Shown here piece by piece: positions 1 to 6,988 of a DNA stretch of 8,938 nt. Made by a program: the position numbers and the translations under genes. The notes under the pieces are model-generated. The model was not told where the DNA came from and ran no database searches. It saw only the letters and a list, made by a program, of their open reading frames with translations. Every line of letters begins with the position of its first letter. The stretch's first letter is position 1. Origin of the DNA: Candidatus Stercoripulliclostridium pullicola (GTDB lineage: Bacteria > Bacillota > Clostridia > Christensenellales > DTU072); NCBI GenBank assembly GCA_017694145.1, contig JADINF010000139.1, positions 1-8,938 on the forward strand, in the 5' to 3' direction.

Positions 1-195
1 GAGGTAGCCCGCGACGACTATCTTCTCGGGATATTCCGTAAAAATAAAGCAGAAATGTTCTCCATGGCGCCCGTTATGGGATATTATCTCGCCAAGCAGA
101 ACGAGATCCGCGTATTGCGTATCGCGCTCGTTTGTATCAAAAACGGCGTCGATAAGCAGGAAATAAGAAAAAAATTGAGGGAACTCTATGCCTAA
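1..195 (+). CDS. atpC (ntpC): V/A-type ATPase subunit C, C-terminal 64 residues (5' end outside window)
   Basis: The open frame enters the window in phase at base 1 and ends at TAA 193-195. Only the last 64 residues are seen. They contain the segment MAPVMGYYLAKQNEIRVLRI and end in IRKKLRELYA, the usual C-terminus of the V-type ATPase C subunit (V0D/AC39 family), where a GY..AKE.E...LR stretch is followed by an IRE.LRELYV-like tail. In this family subunit C is the funnel-shaped socket that couples the central rotor stalk (D/F) to the membrane K-ring. The stop overlaps the start of the F gene by 8 bases, which implies translational coupling. The identification rests on a short fragment, but the F-A-B-D genes that follow give the expected operon order. 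The start lies upstream of the window. Confidence 0.88.
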   Translation, partial: EVARDDYLLGIFRKNKAEMFSMAPVMGYYLAKQNEIRVLRIALVCIKNGVDKQEIRKKLRELYA

Positions 196-511
196 TAACA
201 AGATCGCGGTAATAGGAGACAAAGATTCGGTGCTCGCATTTCGCGCGCTGGGCGTGGACGTATTCGACGCGCGCACCGACGCGGAGGCGGAGGATCGCTT
301 GAAAAAGCTCGCCCGCGAATATTCGGTCATATTCATAACCGAGGACATAGCGGAGAGAATATCGGATATCGTGGCGCGTTACAAGACAAGACCTTATCCC
401 GCAGTCATTCCGATCCCGTCGGCACAGGGAAGTACCGGCTACGGTATGCGCGGGCTATCCAAAGACGTCGAGAAAGCTATCGGCAGCGATATACTTTTCG
501 GCGACAAATAA
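188..511 (+). CDS. atpF (ntpG): V/A-type ATPase subunit F
   Basis: This 107-residue protein has the full length usual for subunit F. It starts MPNNKIAVIGDKDSVLAFRA, the typical first strand and glycine turn of the F-subunit Rossmann-like fold. It continues with an acidic loop, the strand SVIFITEDIAE (roughly residues 46-56), the segment PAVIPIPSAQGSTGYG (about 70-85) and a C-terminal helix. In the family, F binds subunit D in the rotating central stalk and modulates ATP hydrolysis. The ATG at 188 lies inside the C gene and overlaps it by 8 bases. Its ribosome binding site GAGGGA (177-182) sits within the C coding sequence, five bases upstream, so the two genes are probably coupled. The A gene follows after 30 bases. 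Confidence 0.95.
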   Translation: MPNNKIAVIGDKDSVLAFRALGVDVFDARTDAEAEDRLKKLAREYSVIFITEDIAERISDIVARYKTRPYPAVIPIPSAQGSTGYGMRGLSKDVEKAIGSDILFGDK

Positions 512-541
512 AAGAGTCAATCCGCTCAAAAAGGAGTAAAT

Positions 542-2287
542 ATGGGTACTATCATTAAAGTTTCCGGACCGCTTATCGTAGCGGGAGGAATGGCGGACGC
601 GAAGATGTACGACGTCGTGCGCGTCGGCAAACAGCATCTCATAGGAGAGATAATCGAACTGCGCGGCGACAAAGCGTCGGTGCAGGTCTACGAGGAAACG
701 GCGGGTATCGGACCCGGCGACGAAGTGGTGAGCACCGGCTTGCCGCTTTCGGTGGAACTGGGACCGGGACTTATCGAAGGCATATACGACGGTATCCAGC
801 GTCCTCTCGAAACTTTGAGAGAAATAGGCGGCGACAGAATAGCGCGCGGCGTGGAAGCGCACGCTCTGGATCGCGAGAAGAAGTGGGCGTTCACCGCCAC
901 CGTCGCCAAAGGCGACTCCGTCAAAGCGGGCGACGAGATAGGTTTCGTCAACGAGAACGTGCTCATAAGGCATAAGATAATGGTGCCTTACGGCGCGGAC
1001 GGCGTGGTAAAGTCGGTCAAAAGCGGCGATTTCACGGTAGAGGACGTCGTAGCGGAGATAGAGACCCCCGCGGGAGTCAGGAAAATAACTATGATACAGC
1101 GTTGCGCGGTGCGTAAGGGAAGACCTTACCGCTCGAAACTCGCACCCAACGTACCCATGGTGACGGGACAGCGCGTTATCGACACGTTTTTCCCGCTCGC
1201 AAAGGGCGGCGTGGCGGCTGTTCCCGGACCTTTCGGTTCGGGTAAGACCGTCGTTCAGCACCAGCTTGCGAAGTGGGCGGACGCCGACATAATAGTTTAC
1301 GTTGGTTGCGGCGAACGCGGCAACGAGATGACCGACGTTCTGAACGAATTCCCCGAACTCAAGGACCCAGAATCGGGCGAACCTCTGATGAAAAGAACGG
1401 TGCTTATCGCCAACACGTCGGATATGCCCGTGGCGGCGCGCGAAGCGAGCATTTACACAGGTATAACCATAGCCGAATATTTCCGCGACATGGGATACAA
1501 CGTAGCGATAATGGCAGACTCCACGAGCCGTTGGGCGGAAGCGCTCCGCGAAATGAGCGGACGTCTCGAGGAAATGCCCGGCGAAGAAGGCTATCCCGCG
1601 TATCTTGCGAGCCGACTTGCGGAATTCTACGAAAGGGCGGGTATCGTCAAGGTGCTCGGCAGTAAAGACCTCGTGGGTTCGGTCACCGCGATAGGCGCGG
1701 TCAGCCCTCCCGGAGGCGACCTTTCCGAGCCCGTAGCGCAGGCTACGCTCCGTATAGTCAAAGTTTTCTGGGGATTGAGCGCCGCGCTCGCGTACAAGAG
1801 GCATTTCCCCGCGATAGACTGGATACAGAGTTATTCTCTTTATTCCGACAGGTTGCACGACTGGTACGAGGACAACGTAGGCTCCGAGTGGAACGTTATG
1901 CGCGCCAAGGCGATGAGTATCCTTCAGGAGGAAGCCAACCTGAACGAAATAGTGAGACTCGTCGGTATGGACGCGCTTTCCGGCAAGGACAAGATAACGA
2001 TGGATACCGCGAAATCGGTAAGAGAGGACTATCTCCACCAGAACGCATTTCACGAAACTGATACCTATACTTCACTTGATAAGCAATTCCGCATGTTAAA
2101 GTTGATATTGACGGCGGACAGTCTCGCGCGCGACGCGCTGGACAAGAACGTCGACGTGGAAGACATACTCGCTCTCGACGTCAAAGAGAAGATAGGCAGA
2201 TGCAAATATATCGAAGAAAAGGATCTTGACGAATTCGACGGGATAGAACAGGAACTCCGCAAAGAATTCGCAGAGCTTATCGGGTAG
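542..2287 (+). CDS. atpA (ntpA): V/A-type ATPase catalytic subunit A
   Basis: This 581-residue protein has the normal length for subunit A, with no intein or insertion. The N-terminal beta-barrel begins GTIIKVSGPLIVAGGMADAK. It is followed by the A-specific non-homologous region (roughly residues 110-185, containing a GD.V..GD.IG motif and VPYGADGVV). The nucleotide-binding domain carries the Walker A loop GPFGSGKT at residues 229-236 (Lys235). The GER motif is at 257-259, where Glu258 matches the catalytic glutamate of the family. The conserved segments SIYTGITIAEYFRDMGYNVA, ADSTSRWAEALREMSGRLEE and GAVSPPGGDLSEPV are all present. In the A3B3 head this subunit hydrolyses or synthesises ATP at the A/B interface, on the cytoplasmic side of the membrane. 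The start is set by AAGGAG at 531-536, five bases before the ATG, and by the family's N-terminus. The B gene begins nine bases after the stop. Confidence 0.98.
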   Translation: MGTIIKVSGPLIVAGGMADAKMYDVVRVGKQHLIGEIIELRGDKASVQVYEETAGIGPGDEVVSTGLPLSVELGPGLIEGIYDGIQRPLETLREIGGDRIARGVEAHALDREKKWAFTATVAKGDSVKAGDEIGFVNENVLIRHKIMVPYGADGVVKSVKSGDFTVEDVVAEIETPAGVRKITMIQRCAVRKGRPYRSKLAPNVPMVTGQRVIDTFFPLAKGGVAAVPGPFGSGKTVVQHQLAKWADADIIVYVGCGERGNEMTDVLNEFPELKDPESGEPLMKRTVLIANTSDMPVAAREASIYTGITIAEYFRDMGYNVAIMADSTSRWAEALREMSGRLEEMPGEEGYPAYLASRLAEFYERAGIVKVLGSKDLVGSVTAIGAVSPPGGDLSEPVAQATLRIVKVFWGLSAALAYKRHFPAIDWIQSYSLYSDRLHDWYEDNVGSEWNVMRAKAMSILQEEANLNEIVRLVGMDALSGKDKITMDTAKSVREDYLHQNAFHETDTYTSLDKQFRMLKLILTADSLARDALDKNVDVEDILALDVKEKIGRCKYIEEKDLDEFDGIEQELRKEFAELIG

Positions 2288-2293
2288 AGGTGG
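2287..2293 (+). promoter_or_regulatory. Ribosome binding site of the B-subunit gene, touching the A-subunit stop
   Basis: GAGGTGG begins at the last base of the A-subunit TAG stop and lies three bases before the B-subunit ATG at 2297. A ribosome finishing A therefore covers the B initiation site. This arrangement would favour coupled, matched production of the two subunits needed in a 3:3 ratio. The coupling is an inference from spacing only. Confidence 0.65.
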
Positions 2294-2296
2294 CAC

Positions 2297-3667
2297 ATGC
2301 TTAAAGAGTACAAATCCATCAGAGAAATAGTAGGACCTCTTATGCTTGTCGAGGGCGTAGAGGGCGTTAAATACGACGAACTCGTCGAGATATGTCAGGA
2401 AGACGGCGACGTAAGGCGCGGCAAGGTATTGGAAGTGAACGGCGACAAAGCGCTCGTTCAGCTTTTCGAAGGCTCGTCGGGAATAAAAATTTCCACGTCG
2501 AAGGTGAGATTCCTCGGTAAATCCATCGAGCTCAACTGTTCCGAAGACATGCTCGGCAGGGTATTCGACGGAATGGGCAGACCGATAGACGGCGGCGCGG
2601 CGATAATACCGGACAAGCGCTTCAATATCAACGGAATGCCGATAAATCCCGTAGCGCGCGACTATCCCGACGAATTCATACAGACGGGAATAAGCGCGAT
2701 AGACGGCTTGAATACGCTCGTAAGAGGACAGAAGCTTCCCGTGTTCAGCGCGTCGGGTTTGCCGCACGCACAGCTTGCGGCGCAAATAGCGCGTCAGGCG
2801 AAAGTGCTTAATTCCGAGAGTAAATTCGCAGTCGTATTCGCGGCTGTGGGTATCACCTTCGAGGAAGCGGATTTCTTCATAAGCGATTTCCGCAAGACGG
2901 GGGCTATCGACAGAGCGGTGCTGTTCATGAACCTTGCCAACGACCCCGCGATCGAGCGTATAGCCACTCCGAGAATGGCGCTTACGGCGGCGGAATATCT
3001 CGCGTTCGAGCGCGACATGCACGTCCTCGTCATAATAACGGACATAACCAACTACGCCGACGCCCTGCGCGAAGTGAGCGCGGCGCGTAAGGAAGTCCCC
3101 GGAAGGCGCGGTTATCCCGGTTATCTCTACACAGACCTCGCGTCGATGTACGAACGCGCGGGACGTATAAGAGGCAAAGCGGGCTCGATAACGCAGATCC
3201 CCATTCTCACGATGCCCGAGGACGACAAAACGCACCCGATACCCGACCTTACCGGTTATATAACGGAGGGACAGATAATCCTTTCGCGAGAACTCTATAA
3301 GAAGGGTATCAATCCGCCGATAGACGTGCTGCCTTCGCTTTCGCGACTGAAGGACAAAGGTATCGGCGCGAAAAAGACGAGAGAGGACCACGCGGACACG
3401 ATGAACCAGCTTTTCGCGGCTTACGCGAGGGGCAAGGAAGCGAAAGAGCTTTCCGCTATACTCGGCGAAGCGGCGCTCACCGCGACAGACCTTAAATACG
3501 CTAGGTTTGCCGAGGAATTCGAGAAGCTGTACGTTTCGCAGGGCTACAACCGCAACCGCGACATAGCGGAAACTCTCGATATCGGCTGGGATCTTCTCAA
3601 GATACTGCCGAGGAGCGAACTCAAACGTATCAAGGACGCCTTCCTCGATAAGTATTATAAGGGCTGA
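2297..3667 (+). CDS. atpB (ntpB): V/A-type ATPase regulatory (non-catalytic) subunit B
   Basis: This 456-residue protein has the normal length for subunit B. It starts MLKEYKSIREIVGPLMLVEG and has the family segments VLEVNGDKALVQLFEGSSGI, MLGRVFDGMGRPIDGG and INPVARDYPDEFIQTGISAI. Where subunit A has a P-loop, B has SASGLPHAQLAAQIARQA (starting near residue 151), as expected for the subunit without its own catalytic site. SLSR at 347-350 provides Arg350, the position of the arginine finger that B supplies to the neighbouring A active site. REVSAARKEVPGRRGYPGYL, a signature of the family, is also present. B alternates with A in the hexameric head. It lies nine bases after A and 39 bases before D, in one operon. 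Confidence 0.98.
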   Translation: MLKEYKSIREIVGPLMLVEGVEGVKYDELVEICQEDGDVRRGKVLEVNGDKALVQLFEGSSGIKISTSKVRFLGKSIELNCSEDMLGRVFDGMGRPIDGGAAIIPDKRFNINGMPINPVARDYPDEFIQTGISAIDGLNTLVRGQKLPVFSASGLPHAQLAAQIARQAKVLNSESKFAVVFAAVGITFEEADFFISDFRKTGAIDRAVLFMNLANDPAIERIATPRMALTAAEYLAFERDMHVLVIITDITNYADALREVSAARKEVPGRRGYPGYLYTDLASMYERAGRIRGKAGSITQIPILTMPEDDKTHPIPDLTGYITEGQIILSRELYKKGINPPIDVLPSLSRLKDKGIGAKKTREDHADTMNQLFAAYARGKEAKELSAILGEAALTATDLKYARFAEEFEKLYVSQGYNRNRDIAETLDIGWDLLKILPRSELKRIKDAFLDKYYKG

Positions 3668-3706
3668 TCGCAAGACGCCTGAACACTGACGGAATAACGA
3701 ATAATT

Positions 3707-4333
3707 ATGGCACGACTTAACGTAAATCCGACAAGAATGGAACTCCGTACCCTCAAGAACCGCCTGAAAACGGCGGTAAGAGGGCATAAGCTCCTTAAAG
3801 ACAAGGCGGACGAAACCGTAAGACAATTCATGAACTATATCCGCCTCAACAAGCAGCTCCGCGAGGAGACAGAAGGGGAAGTCACCGACGCGCTCCGCTC
3901 TTTCCTTATGGCGAGCGCGGTCAATTCGCCGGAGACGATAGAGGAAGCCGTCGCCATGCCCGCAAGGAGCGTGAAACTCAAGTCGGACGTCAAGAACATC
4001 ATGAGCGTTTCCGTGCCGAGCATAGAGATAGAAGAAGGCGACAACACGGAGCTGTATCCTTATTCTTTCGCGACGGTGTCGTCGGAGCTTGACAGCTCGA
4101 TAGCGAAGCTGAGCGAGGTGCTCGTCAAACTCGTGAGGCTTGCCGAAGTGGAGAAGACCTGCAATATGCTCGCCGACGAAATCGAGAAGAACCGCAGACG
4201 GGTGAACGCGCTCGAATACGTGATGATCCCCGATCACGAGGAAACCATCAAATATATCACGATGAAACTGGACGAGAACGAACGCGCCAATACGATAAGG
4301 CTTATGAAAGTCAAGTCGATGTTGGCTAAATAA
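3707..4333 (+). CDS. atpD (ntpD): V/A-type ATPase central-stalk subunit D
   Basis: This 208-residue protein has the usual length for subunit D. It begins MARLNVNPTRMELRTLKNRL followed by a KTAVRGHKLLKDK stretch, which is highly characteristic of the family. The N- and C-terminal parts are predicted long helices (roughly residues 8-60 and 125-200) that form the antiparallel coiled coil of the rotor shaft inside the A3B3 head. A less conserved middle segment lies between them. The C-terminal helix has the expected RRVNALEYVMIPDHEETIKY motif. The start is fixed by family conservation rather than by its ribosome binding site. The best upstream match is only GGAA at 3691-3694, 12 bases before the ATG. 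No other ATPase gene follows, so D closes the ATPase part of the operon. Confidence 0.97.
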   Translation: MARLNVNPTRMELRTLKNRLKTAVRGHKLLKDKADETVRQFMNYIRLNKQLREETEGEVTDALRSFLMASAVNSPETIEEAVAMPARSVKLKSDVKNIMSVSVPSIEIEEGDNTELYPYSFATVSSELDSSIAKLSEVLVKLVRLAEVEKTCNMLADEIEKNRRRVNALEYVMIPDHEETIKYITMKLDENERANTIRLMKVKSMLAK

Positions 4334-4347
4334 AGCGCCGTTCTTTC

Positions 4348-4355
4348 AAGGAGGT
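4348..4355 (+). promoter_or_regulatory. Strong ribosome binding site of the lipoprotein gene
   Basis: AAGGAGGT is a near-perfect anti-16S match and lies three bases before the ATG at 4359. It occupies most of the 25-base gap after the D-subunit stop. This leaves no room for a terminator plus a new promoter, so the lipoprotein gene very probably shares the upstream transcript. Confidence 0.8.
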
Positions 4356-4358
4356 ACT

Positions 4359-5873
4359 ATGAAGCGCCTTTCCTTAATAATCCTTTCAATAATGCTTATT
4401 GCCGCAATACTTTGCGTTGCGGTTGCTTGCGACGATAATTCGGGTACCCAAAACATAGATAACGGAACAAATCAAAGCGGTACGAACACCGACGACTCCG
4501 GCGGCAACGATAAGGACGACGGTACCGGCGGCGAGGTGGTGACGCCTCCCGAAGGCGGGGACGACGAGACGGAAGAAGGCGGCGAAGTAACGCCCACGAG
4601 CGACGGCGTATTCACATACGCGCTCAACGCCGACGGAGAGACTTATACCGTAAGAGGCGCGATAGACAAGAATTCTTCGGAGTACGCCATACCCGCGATA
4701 TTCGGCGGCAAACCCGTTACCGCGATAGAAAGCGAAGCGTTCAGAAGAAGCGACTATCTGGTTGCGGTAAGTATCCCCGCGACCGTTACCGATATAGGTG
4801 AGCGCGCTTTTTCGTTGTGCAGAGATCTCGAGACGGTAACTTTCGAGGAAGGCTCCGAGCTTAACGCTATCGGAGCTCGCGCGTTCTTCGAGTGCGAGAG
4901 CCTCGACAACGTGAAGTTGCCCGCAGGACTGAAATACGTAGGCGCAGGCGCTTTCGAAGGGTGCTATTCGCTTATGGATCTTACCGTTCCCGCAAGCGTG
5001 GAGCGCATAGGTAAAGACGCTTTCGAATGCGCTTATACAGACTCCGTAGCTACGAGCGGCATTGTTTATTTCGGAAAGGTCGCTTATAAATACGTCAATA
5101 TTTACGACGAAGGGCAATCCGCTCCCGCAGTGGACGCGGTCATTAAAGAGGGCACCGTAGCTATTGCCGATTCCGCTTTCGAGGGAATGACGGAGCTTAT
5201 TTCGGTGACCGTTCCCGCGAGCGTCACCCATATCGGCGCGGACGCTTTTACTTCGACGGGACTTGCTTCGATAACGGTAGATAAGGCGAATACCGTATAT
5301 TATTCGGAAAGCAACGCCATTCTGACCTATAATACCGCTACCCTCGTGAAGGGCACCGCTTCCACGGTTATCCCGGACAGCGTAGCGGCGATCGCGGACA
5401 ACGCTTTCAAAGGCGTCACCGGACTTGTAAACATAGTTATACCCGTCAGAGTGACGACTATCGGCGCGTGCGCCTTCGAAAACTGCGCTTCGCTCGAAAC
5501 GGTCACGTTGAATTCGGCGGTAACCGTCATACCCGACGGCGCTTTCCGCAACTGTACCGCGCTTAAAGAGATCAAAATCGAAAAGCCCGTTAAAGAGATA
5601 GCGGGTACCGCCTTTAGCGGTTGTACCGCGCTCAAAACGGTATGGATAGATTCGCCCGACGTGATAATCGCCTGCAATATGAGCCTCGAAGCGGGGCATC
5701 TTCTCGAAGCCGCCGAAACGGTGTACGTAAGCGACAGAGCCTTCGTCATCGAAGGGGAGGACGGCGAGGAGTCCGAAGACCCGCGCAAGCAGGAAGCCGC
5801 ATATCTCGTAGCGTTCTTCGATAAAGGCGCTTCTTCCGACGGATATACGGTCTGGACGCGCAAAGCCGCGTGA
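4359..5873 (+). CDS. BspA-like leucine-rich-repeat surface lipoprotein
   Basis: This 504-residue protein begins with a lipoprotein signal peptide: MKR, a hydrophobic stretch (residues 4-22), then VAVAC with the probable lipidated cysteine at 24. The -3 residue is Ala rather than the usual Leu. Residues 25-83 are a low-complexity linker rich in Asp, Glu, Gly, Asn and Thr. A domain starting near Phe85 leads into about eleven repeats of roughly 23 residues between about 119 and 433. Their pattern is V..IG..AF..C..L..V.IP, the LRR_5/BspA type. Two longer segments interrupt the array (about 226-261 and 311-336). They contain GIVYFGKVAYKY and ESNAILTYNTATLVKG, resembling insertions known in this family. 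The tail (434-504) has no sortase motif. The protein is probably anchored outside the cell membrane and used for adhesion or ligand binding, but its partner is unknown. It follows the ATPase D gene by 25 bases. Confidence 0.88.
   Translation: MKRLSLIILSIMLIAAILCVAVACDDNSGTQNIDNGTNQSGTNTDDSGGNDKDDGTGGEVVTPPEGGDDETEEGGEVTPTSDGVFTYALNADGETYTVRGAIDKNSSEYAIPAIFGGKPVTAIESEAFRRSDYLVAVSIPATVTDIGERAFSLCRDLETVTFEEGSELNAIGARAFFECESLDNVKLPAGLKYVGAGAFEGCYSLMDLTVPASVERIGKDAFECAYTDSVATSGIVYFGKVAYKYVNIYDEGQSAPAVDAVIKEGTVAIADSAFEGMTELISVTVPASVTHIGADAFTSTGLASITVDKANTVYYSESNAILTYNTATLVKGTASTVIPDSVAAIADNAFKGVTGLVNIVIPVRVTTIGACAFENCASLETVTLNSAVTVIPDGAFRNCTALKEIKIEKPVKEIAGTAFSGCTALKTVWIDSPDVIIACNMSLEAGHLLEAAETVYVSDRAFVIEGEDGEESEDPRKQEAAYLVAFFDKGASSDGYTVWTRKAA
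4500..4604 (+). repeat. Low-complexity acidic linker with a short internal duplication
   Basis: Within the lipoprotein linker, GGEVVTPPEGG is followed about 20 residues later by GGEVTPTSDG. At the DNA level, copies of a GGCGGCGA-GT-ACGCC pattern appear near 4527-4546 and 4579-4595. They have diverged at synonymous positions and by one codon. This looks like an old in-frame duplication in the spacer that holds the repeat domain away from the membrane. It has no obvious function beyond setting linker length. Confidence 0.5.
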
Positions 5874-5892
5874 TGTAGAAAGCGGAGCGCGC

Positions 5893-5910
5893 AAAAGCGC
5901 TTCGGCTTTT
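5893..5910 (+). terminator. Probable intrinsic terminator after the lipoprotein gene
   Basis: AAAAGC at 5893-5898 and GCTTTT at 5905-5910 are perfect inverted complements around the loop GCTTCG, 19 bases after the lipoprotein stop. The 3' arm ends in four T residues and is followed by ATTATAA. An overlapping alternative stem, AGCGC (5886-5890) with GCGCT (5897-5901), could compete with it. The A-tract on the 5' side means the element could also act on the minus strand. The stem is short, so termination may be partial. It is the only good terminator candidate in the window and would separate the ATPase/lipoprotein unit from the sugar genes. Confidence 0.55.
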
Positions 5911-5930
5911 ATTATAAGGATAATAATAAA
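5911..5930 (+). promoter_or_regulatory. AT-rich stretch, possible -10 region upstream of manA
   Basis: This 20-base AT-rich stretch contains GATAAT (5919-5924), close to the sigma-A -10 consensus TATAAT. It lies between the probable terminator and the manA leader, where a promoter would be expected. No TTGACA-like -35 box is visible at 16-18 bases upstream; that position falls in the terminator stem. The call therefore rests on composition and location only. Confidence 0.25.
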
Positions 5931-5934
5931 CGCG

Positions 5935-5948
5935 CTCGCGCACGCGAG
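5935..5948 (+). other. GC-rich hairpin in the manA leader
   Basis: CTCGC (5935-5939) and GCGAG (5944-5948) form a perfect five-pair stem around GCAC, between the AT-rich stretch and the manA ribosome binding site. No T-tract follows, so it is not an intrinsic terminator. It could be a short structured 5' leader or chance in a GC-rich run. No known riboswitch or T-box core is recognisable here. Confidence 0.3.
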
Positions 5949-5976
5949 AGCGTCGGTCGCATGTAAACGAGGGATC

Positions 5977-6930
5977 ATGAAACTTAAACCGCTTAAATTG
6001 AAACCCGCCGTCAAGGACTATATCTGGGGCGGCACCGCGCTCAAAGAACGTTGGGGCAAGACTTCCGACACCGACACGATAGCGGAGTGCTGGGAGTTTT
6101 CGCTTTTCCCGGGAAGCTCCTCCGAGGTGGACGAAGTTCTTTTCAAAGGTTTCGACCTGATAAAGTTGTACGAGCGTTACCCCGAAATATTCGGTAAAGC
6201 CGCGAAAAATCATAAAGTTTTCCCGATACTCATCAAGCTTATCGACGCCAATGCCGACCTTTCCGTGCAGGTGCACCCGTCAGACGAGTACGCAGATAAG
6301 TACGAGGGCGGAAGCCTCGGCAAAAGCGAAATATGGTACATAGCCGACGCCAAAGAGGGCGCTTCCATCTATTACGGATTTTCGCGCGACGTGAGCCGCG
6401 AAGAAGCGGAAAAGAGTATCAAAGAAAATACGATAACTTCTCTTCTGAGAAAAATACCCGTTAAAAAGGGAGAATTTTATTACGTTCCCGCGGGAACGGT
6501 GCACGCGTTGCTTGCGGGCGTGACCGTCATAGAAATTCAGGAAAATTCCAATCTCACTTACCGCGTTTACGACTACGACAGAAGGGACAAGGCGGGTAAT
6601 CCCCGCGAGCTCCACGTAGCCAAAGCGCTCGAAGTGATGACTCTTACGGCGAGCGAGCCGCCGCGGCAGGACGTTCCCGCCAAAGATATCGGCGGAGCCA
6701 CCGTTCGAAAAATGATCAAAACGCCGTATTTTACTTCAAAAGAAGTGACTTTGCACGGCGAATACCTCATATATAACGAAGATTCTTTCGTCACTTTCAC
6801 CGTTTCGGAAGGAGAGGGCGAATTCGAAGGCGGGGAGCGTTTCCTTAAAGGCGAAACGTGGCTTATACCCGCGGGTTATATGACGAAACTGATCTCTTCG
6901 CACGCTGTATTGGTGGTTACCGCGCTCTGA
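5977..6930 (+). CDS. manA: Mannose-6-phosphate isomerase, class I (short form)
   Basis: This 317-residue cytoplasmic enzyme interconverts mannose 6-phosphate and fructose 6-phosphate. Its length fits the short class I enzymes of Bacillota (about 315 residues) rather than the longer enterobacterial form. The N-terminus has KPAVKDYIWGG. The zinc-binding cupin residues are all visible: Gln98 and His100 in SVQVHPSDEYA, Glu118 in GKSEIWYI, and His176 in VPAGTVHALLAG. The segment IEIQENSNLTYRVYDYDR holds Arg196, matching the family's catalytic arginine. The C-terminal cupin-like part is complete. The ATG at 5977 follows GAGGGA (5969-5974) closely. Upstream are a probable terminator and an AT-rich stretch, so this gene probably begins a new transcription unit. 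The next gene, a ROK kinase, starts 58 bases after its stop. Together they suggest hexose or mannoside use, although ManA may also supply mannose 6-phosphate for glycan synthesis. Confidence 0.95.
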   Translation: MKLKPLKLKPAVKDYIWGGTALKERWGKTSDTDTIAECWEFSLFPGSSSEVDEVLFKGFDLIKLYERYPEIFGKAAKNHKVFPILIKLIDANADLSVQVHPSDEYADKYEGGSLGKSEIWYIADAKEGASIYYGFSRDVSREEAEKSIKENTITSLLRKIPVKKGEFYYVPAGTVHALLAGVTVIEIQENSNLTYRVYDYDRRDKAGNPRELHVAKALEVMTLTASEPPRQDVPAKDIGGATVRKMIKTPYFTSKEVTLHGEYLIYNEDSFVTFTVSEGEGEFEGGERFLKGETWLIPAGYMTKLISSHAVLVVTAL

Positions 6931-6988
6931 GCGGGCGATCGATACCGCACGCGATTTTTATATAAACGATAAAATTTACGGAGGGAGT

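Noticed and set aside
455..2053. Antisense open frame of 532 codons opposite the A-subunit gene
   Set aside because: It lies opposite a clearly functional atpA. Its translation is rich in Arg, Tyr, His and Phe with no recognisable motif, as expected from reading this codon usage backwards.
2096..4237. Antisense open frame of 713 codons spanning the B- and D-subunit genes
   Set aside because: It exists because TTA, CTA and TCA codons are rare in the relevant phase of the sense genes. It crosses two real genes, has no domain and has the same shadow composition.
4584..5650. LRR repeat array as a DNA repeat or CRISPR-like array
   Set aside because: The periodicity is at protein level only, about 69 bases with strong divergence. 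It has no identical DNA repeats or unique spacers.
4386..6014. Antisense open frame of 542 codons opposite the lipoprotein gene
   Set aside because: The sense strand shows a signal peptide, a lipobox and regular LRR repeats. The antisense product shows only a reversed echo of those repeats.
6931..6988. Possible promoter or terminator between manA and the kinase gene
   Set aside because: TATAAA (6961-6966) and GATAAA are present but no -35 box is at a suitable distance. The inverted repeat CGCT/AGCG near 6923-6933 has a three-base loop and no following T-tract.
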